Of a stretch of DNA of 64,000 bases, positions 60,889 to 64,000 are shown piece by piece (positions within the stretch are counted from its first letter, which is position 1; every line of letters begins with the position of its first letter). Position numbers and translations under genes: made by a program. The DNA is taken from NCBI GenBank assembly GCA_003667245.1, contig RCNN01000005.1:62001-126000 (forward strand), given 5' to 3'. The DNA is from Heterostelium multicystogenum. Its lineage: Eukaryota > Evosea > Eumycetozoa > Acytosteliales > Acytosteliaceae. The notes beneath the pieces were generated by a model. It was not told the DNA's origin. It was given only the letters and a program-made list of their open reading frames with translations, and made no database searches.

Positions 60889-63096
60889 TTATTTATTAAT
60901 ATTGTTAATAATAATATCATTATTTTTATATTTATGATATATTGTTAAATATAGATTAATTAAATCTAAATGTGCTCTAATTTTTTGTTTAATGTCATCT
61001 GGTGCCTGGAAAAGATTCTCCTCTAAAATCTAAAAAATTGTGATATTAAATTGATAGTTTCGGATTTTGTTCCCAGGCTGTTGAAACAGGCAGTAAACTT
61101 ACCAATTGATCTTTGATTCTCTTGTGGAGGGTCCAAAGCAGTGGAAGGGCTTTTTGTTTTTAAAGTAGTGCATGAATGTCGGCGTCTAAGATGGCCTTCT
61201 ATATAATATATTTAAATGTCTAATTGCCTCTTTTCTCTTTTCTTCCAGCCAATTTCTTAAAGTTGACTGACTCCAAAAAACTCCTTGTACAATTCGATCT
61301 CTTTGCTCTTGCTATCATATTAATATAGGTTTCATCAGATTCTGGACATCTTATCTAAAAATTCTTGATTGTCAAAGTTTTTTTAATTCGAGGTGGTTCT
61401 TTTGGAATACCGATATTGTTCTAGAAATGAATTGATTGGTTAGACATGATCATTGTGCTGTGTTATTTGATGAATATTACTTTGCAAGAGGTAGAAGGGA
61501 AGAGAAGTAACGCTCGAGTGGAATTAAAAAAGCTTAGAGTGAGTTGGAGAAGTATTTTCTGAGAGTTTTCATTGTGAGTTGGTAGTTCGCCGCTGTCTGT
61601 AATCTTTTTGACCAAATTCTTGTCTGGTGGATGTGTATGGTTTGTATTCGGTGGTTATCTTTTCTTTGTTTTCTGTGATGTGCTTGCTGACTGAATCTCT
61701 TGACATAAGGGATAGAGTTCGCTTTGTTGCGGCTGTTGTTGGTTCATTCCTGGTCTTTGAACTGTTCCGATGTTGATAATAGTTGGCCAGTGGCTGAGTG
61801 CCTTCAGGAAGAATGGGTTGGTTACACCAATAATCGATGCTGGAATACTATTGGATTCGTCGCTCGAATTTGGTTGTGTTGTGGATGTGTATTTTTGGAA
61901 GTCGGGGTCGTGAATGGTAAAGTATGGTCGGAAGTCACCGCAGTAATTGAGCGGCGAGATTAAACTCACTAAAGCCAAGACAGCATCAGATGAGTTAGGG
62001 GGAGTTGGTGACATTACAATGATAGGGTGTCCAAGTAGCACCATTTCCCATAGCATCCACAACTTTGACGAGAAGCTTTTGAAGCAGGTATAGAGATCGA
62101 TCGACTGCAAATTGCTGACAGACACCTGGCTTTTGTCCATTGATTTAGTAGCAGCAAGATTCTGCTTCAAAATAGGGTCGATGATATGTGGTGCTCCAGT
62201 GGTATTATGGTACATGGAATGTAAAAATCGAGCCAAGAATTGGCAATTCATAGGTTTGGTCCTAATTTTCAATTCTGGCCACGCAGCCATATTCTGATGT
62301 GCAACTTCAAGCAATGTATTACCATACTGGAAGTAGAGAGGACCTACCACCTCAATCACTTTCTTAAAACAATCCAACAAATGGTTCATCACTAAGTAGT
62401 ACCACTGATTTCTGAAGATATCCACGTGGAATACTTGGATCTTTTTCCTGTCTGAAGAATACATATCCATATTGAAAGGAATACGATGAATCCTCCTTGT
62501 TGAAATTCTTTAGTTTGAAAGAATATATAATATCTCCTTGAAGATGTGAATTAGAATCTGGAAAAGATAGAAAACATCTGAAGTAATGAATAAATTGGTA
62601 CCCATTGTTAGAACGTGAATATAAACAATTTAAAAAAGATAGATTTGGAATCTAAAGTAACACATACAGATTTGTAATTTCCTCGTCTCGTAATGAAATT
62701 TTTGGATAGCTATAATCCAGTGCTATTAATTTATAGCATCAAGTGAATATGATTAATAATGGTTGTTGAAAGGATATACAATCTGATATTTACTTTGACC
62801 AATTTCAAGATCGAAATTGACAACACAAAATGAGTTGACCCACTTCTTCTTTGCAATGGTATTTCTGTCTTTGATCTCGATTTCCTTGATGTTTGAGTTT
62901 GATGTCTATGGTTGGATCGTGCAAATGAATACGAGTAATAGATTCCAGTCGACTTACTTCCTCGTCGAAATGATTTCTCGTCTTTGATTTCGATATTTTT
63001 TGCTGCTGCGACTTCTGCTGCTTCTCTTGCTTTTTGTGCCTGCAGAATCTTTGCTTCTTCTTCTGCAGCATGCATAGACAATGGATCCATAATCAT
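60889..63096 (-). CDS. DENND6 (FAM116)-type DENN-domain Rab exchange factor
   Basis: Start ATG 63096; an Ala/Glu/Lys helix (EEEAKILQAQKAREAAEVAA) leads in. The DENN domain follows the DENND6 family block by block: WVNSFCVVNFDLEIGQ, KYQIVYPFNN, FQYGYVFFRQEKDPSIPRGY, LQKSVVLLS, EMVLLGHPIIVMSPTPPNSS, VLALVSLISPLNYCGDFRPY, FTIHDPDF, then SIIGVTNPFFLKALSHWPTI. C-terminal blocks are LTLSFLIPLERYFSSLLPLA and EIELYKEFFGVSNFKKWLEE. Human DENND6A acts as a Rab14 exchange factor on endosomes; a similar role is inferred. Introns include about 62985-62905 (GTAAGT..ATAG), 62795-62765, 61485-61420 and 61100-61030. Frame changes are near 62880, 62470, 61530 and 61290. The final stretch (LEENLFQAPDDIKQKIRAHL) ends at 60889. 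Confidence 0.87.
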
Positions 63097-64000
63097 TAAG
63101 TTTAGTATCGTTGGTGTGAAAGAAATAACTAAACTTCTCTTTTACTTCAAACTAAACTAAAACTAATCTATTCGGTTTTTAAACTTATTCTATCTATCTA
63201 TTTAGCTATATTCTTTATTGTTTCTTTTTCTGTCGAGCTTGTTACTTATTGATATAAATGTTTTAATTAATTTGTTTAGTAGAACAAACTATTACTCAAA
63301 TATATATATATTTTGATATGATTTGCTTTCGATCAGATTTACTTTTGTATGATTTGATTGATTGGTTATTATTTTTCTGATTATACTGTTTGATTGTTAT
63401 GCTTGCAATTATTATGAATGATTATTATTACTATTATGATTTGTGGTGAATGGTGTTGTTTCGTGTATATATATAATTTGAAATATTGATAAGAGTGGGT
63501 TGTTGGCAGTTAATTTTACAATATTTACTAGTTATTTTTTATATATTATATCTAACGATAACTATAAATATAATAATAATATATATATAAATAGATAAAA
63601 TAAGGAAAAATTATTAACTTTGAATTTATCTTTTTAAAAATGTAATAAATATACTATTAGTGTGGTGTTACAAACATATAATGATAATTATGAATGTTGA
63701 TGATAATAAATAGAAATCAAAAAAAAAAGTATAATTAAATAATAAAGTACATAAATAATCTATTGTTCTTTGTCTTTTTATTCTAATATATAATATATAT
63801 ATTCTACAACACACTTCTCAATATTTTTTGTTTATTAATAATTATTTCTTAAACAAAGACTAAACTAAACTACTAACTAAATTAAAATAGACTATTTTAA
63901 TTTAGTACTTTACAATAATAATACTAATAATAAAGTTGTGTTTGATATCGAATATTTTATTTTGATTGTAGTTTAGTTTTCTTTCTTTGTTTTGTTTGTC
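63097..64000. other. AT-rich intergenic sequence to window end
   Basis: Promoter side of the DENND6-type gene. Only A/T-rich simple sequence with short (TA)n tracts is seen; no gene. Confidence 0.55.

Overview
The window is a stretch of nuclear genome from a dictyostelid social amoeba. Four things point there: very AT-rich spacers with (AAT)n, (ATATAA)n and (ATAAT)n microsatellites; short GT..AG introns of about 50-100 bp; Asn, Gln and Thr homopolymers in proteins; and families typical of the group (psi-type PA14/Cys-repeat membrane protein, NRTEGC-type ankyrin protein, CYP524-like P450). Coding sequence is clearly richer in GC than the spacers and codon use is less AT-biased than I would expect of Dictyostelium discoideum, so another dictyostelid genus is likely. 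I cannot name the species. No tRNA, rRNA, CRISPR or transposon genes were recognised.

Layout, left to right: fimbrin 3' end (+); a divergent actin without a D-loop (+); a sterol-22-desaturase-like P450 (+), converging on a secreted Gly/Asn/Pro-rich repeat protein (-); an LRR-filamin protein (+); a polytopic membrane protein with an Asn/Thr-rich N-terminus (+); an MST-like pseudokinase (+); cyclopropane fatty acid synthase (-) diverging from an FAD amine-oxidase-like protein (+); a large RLEKE coiled-coil protein (-); a SpoU/TrmH RNA methyltransferase (+), converging on a LAT/PUT-type amino acid or polyamine transporter (-); enoyl-CoA hydratase (-); a four-TM protein (+); a beta-helix polytopic membrane protein of about 1,780 residues (+); the E3 ligase listerin (+); a dual-specificity phosphatase (+); a small acidic protein (+); mitochondrial-type methionine aminopeptidase (-); an ankyrin protein (+); a Glu/Arg coiled-coil fragment (+); a psi-family protein (+); a VTT-domain membrane protein (-); and a DENND6-type Rab exchange factor (-).

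Most long genes can be read only by accepting one-base frame changes in addition to introns. At least eight of these are cured by removing one A from a run of A in the coding strand, and the protein on both sides of each break still matches its family closely. I therefore read them as sequencing or assembly errors rather than pseudogenes. Gene spans below run from inferred start to inferred stop and include introns.

Functional themes are loose, as expected for a eukaryote: cytoskeleton (fimbrin, actin-like, LRR-filamin), lipid and sterol chemistry (P450, CFA synthase plus FAD protein, enoyl-CoA hydratase), protein quality control and maturation (listerin, MetAP), membrane traffic (DENND6, VTT protein) and cell-surface or secreted proteins (beta-helix protein, psi-like, Gly-rich repeat protein). 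The clearest neighbour relation is the divergent pair CFA synthase / FAD oxidoreductase, whose bacterial counterparts share an operon and whose plant counterparts are fused.
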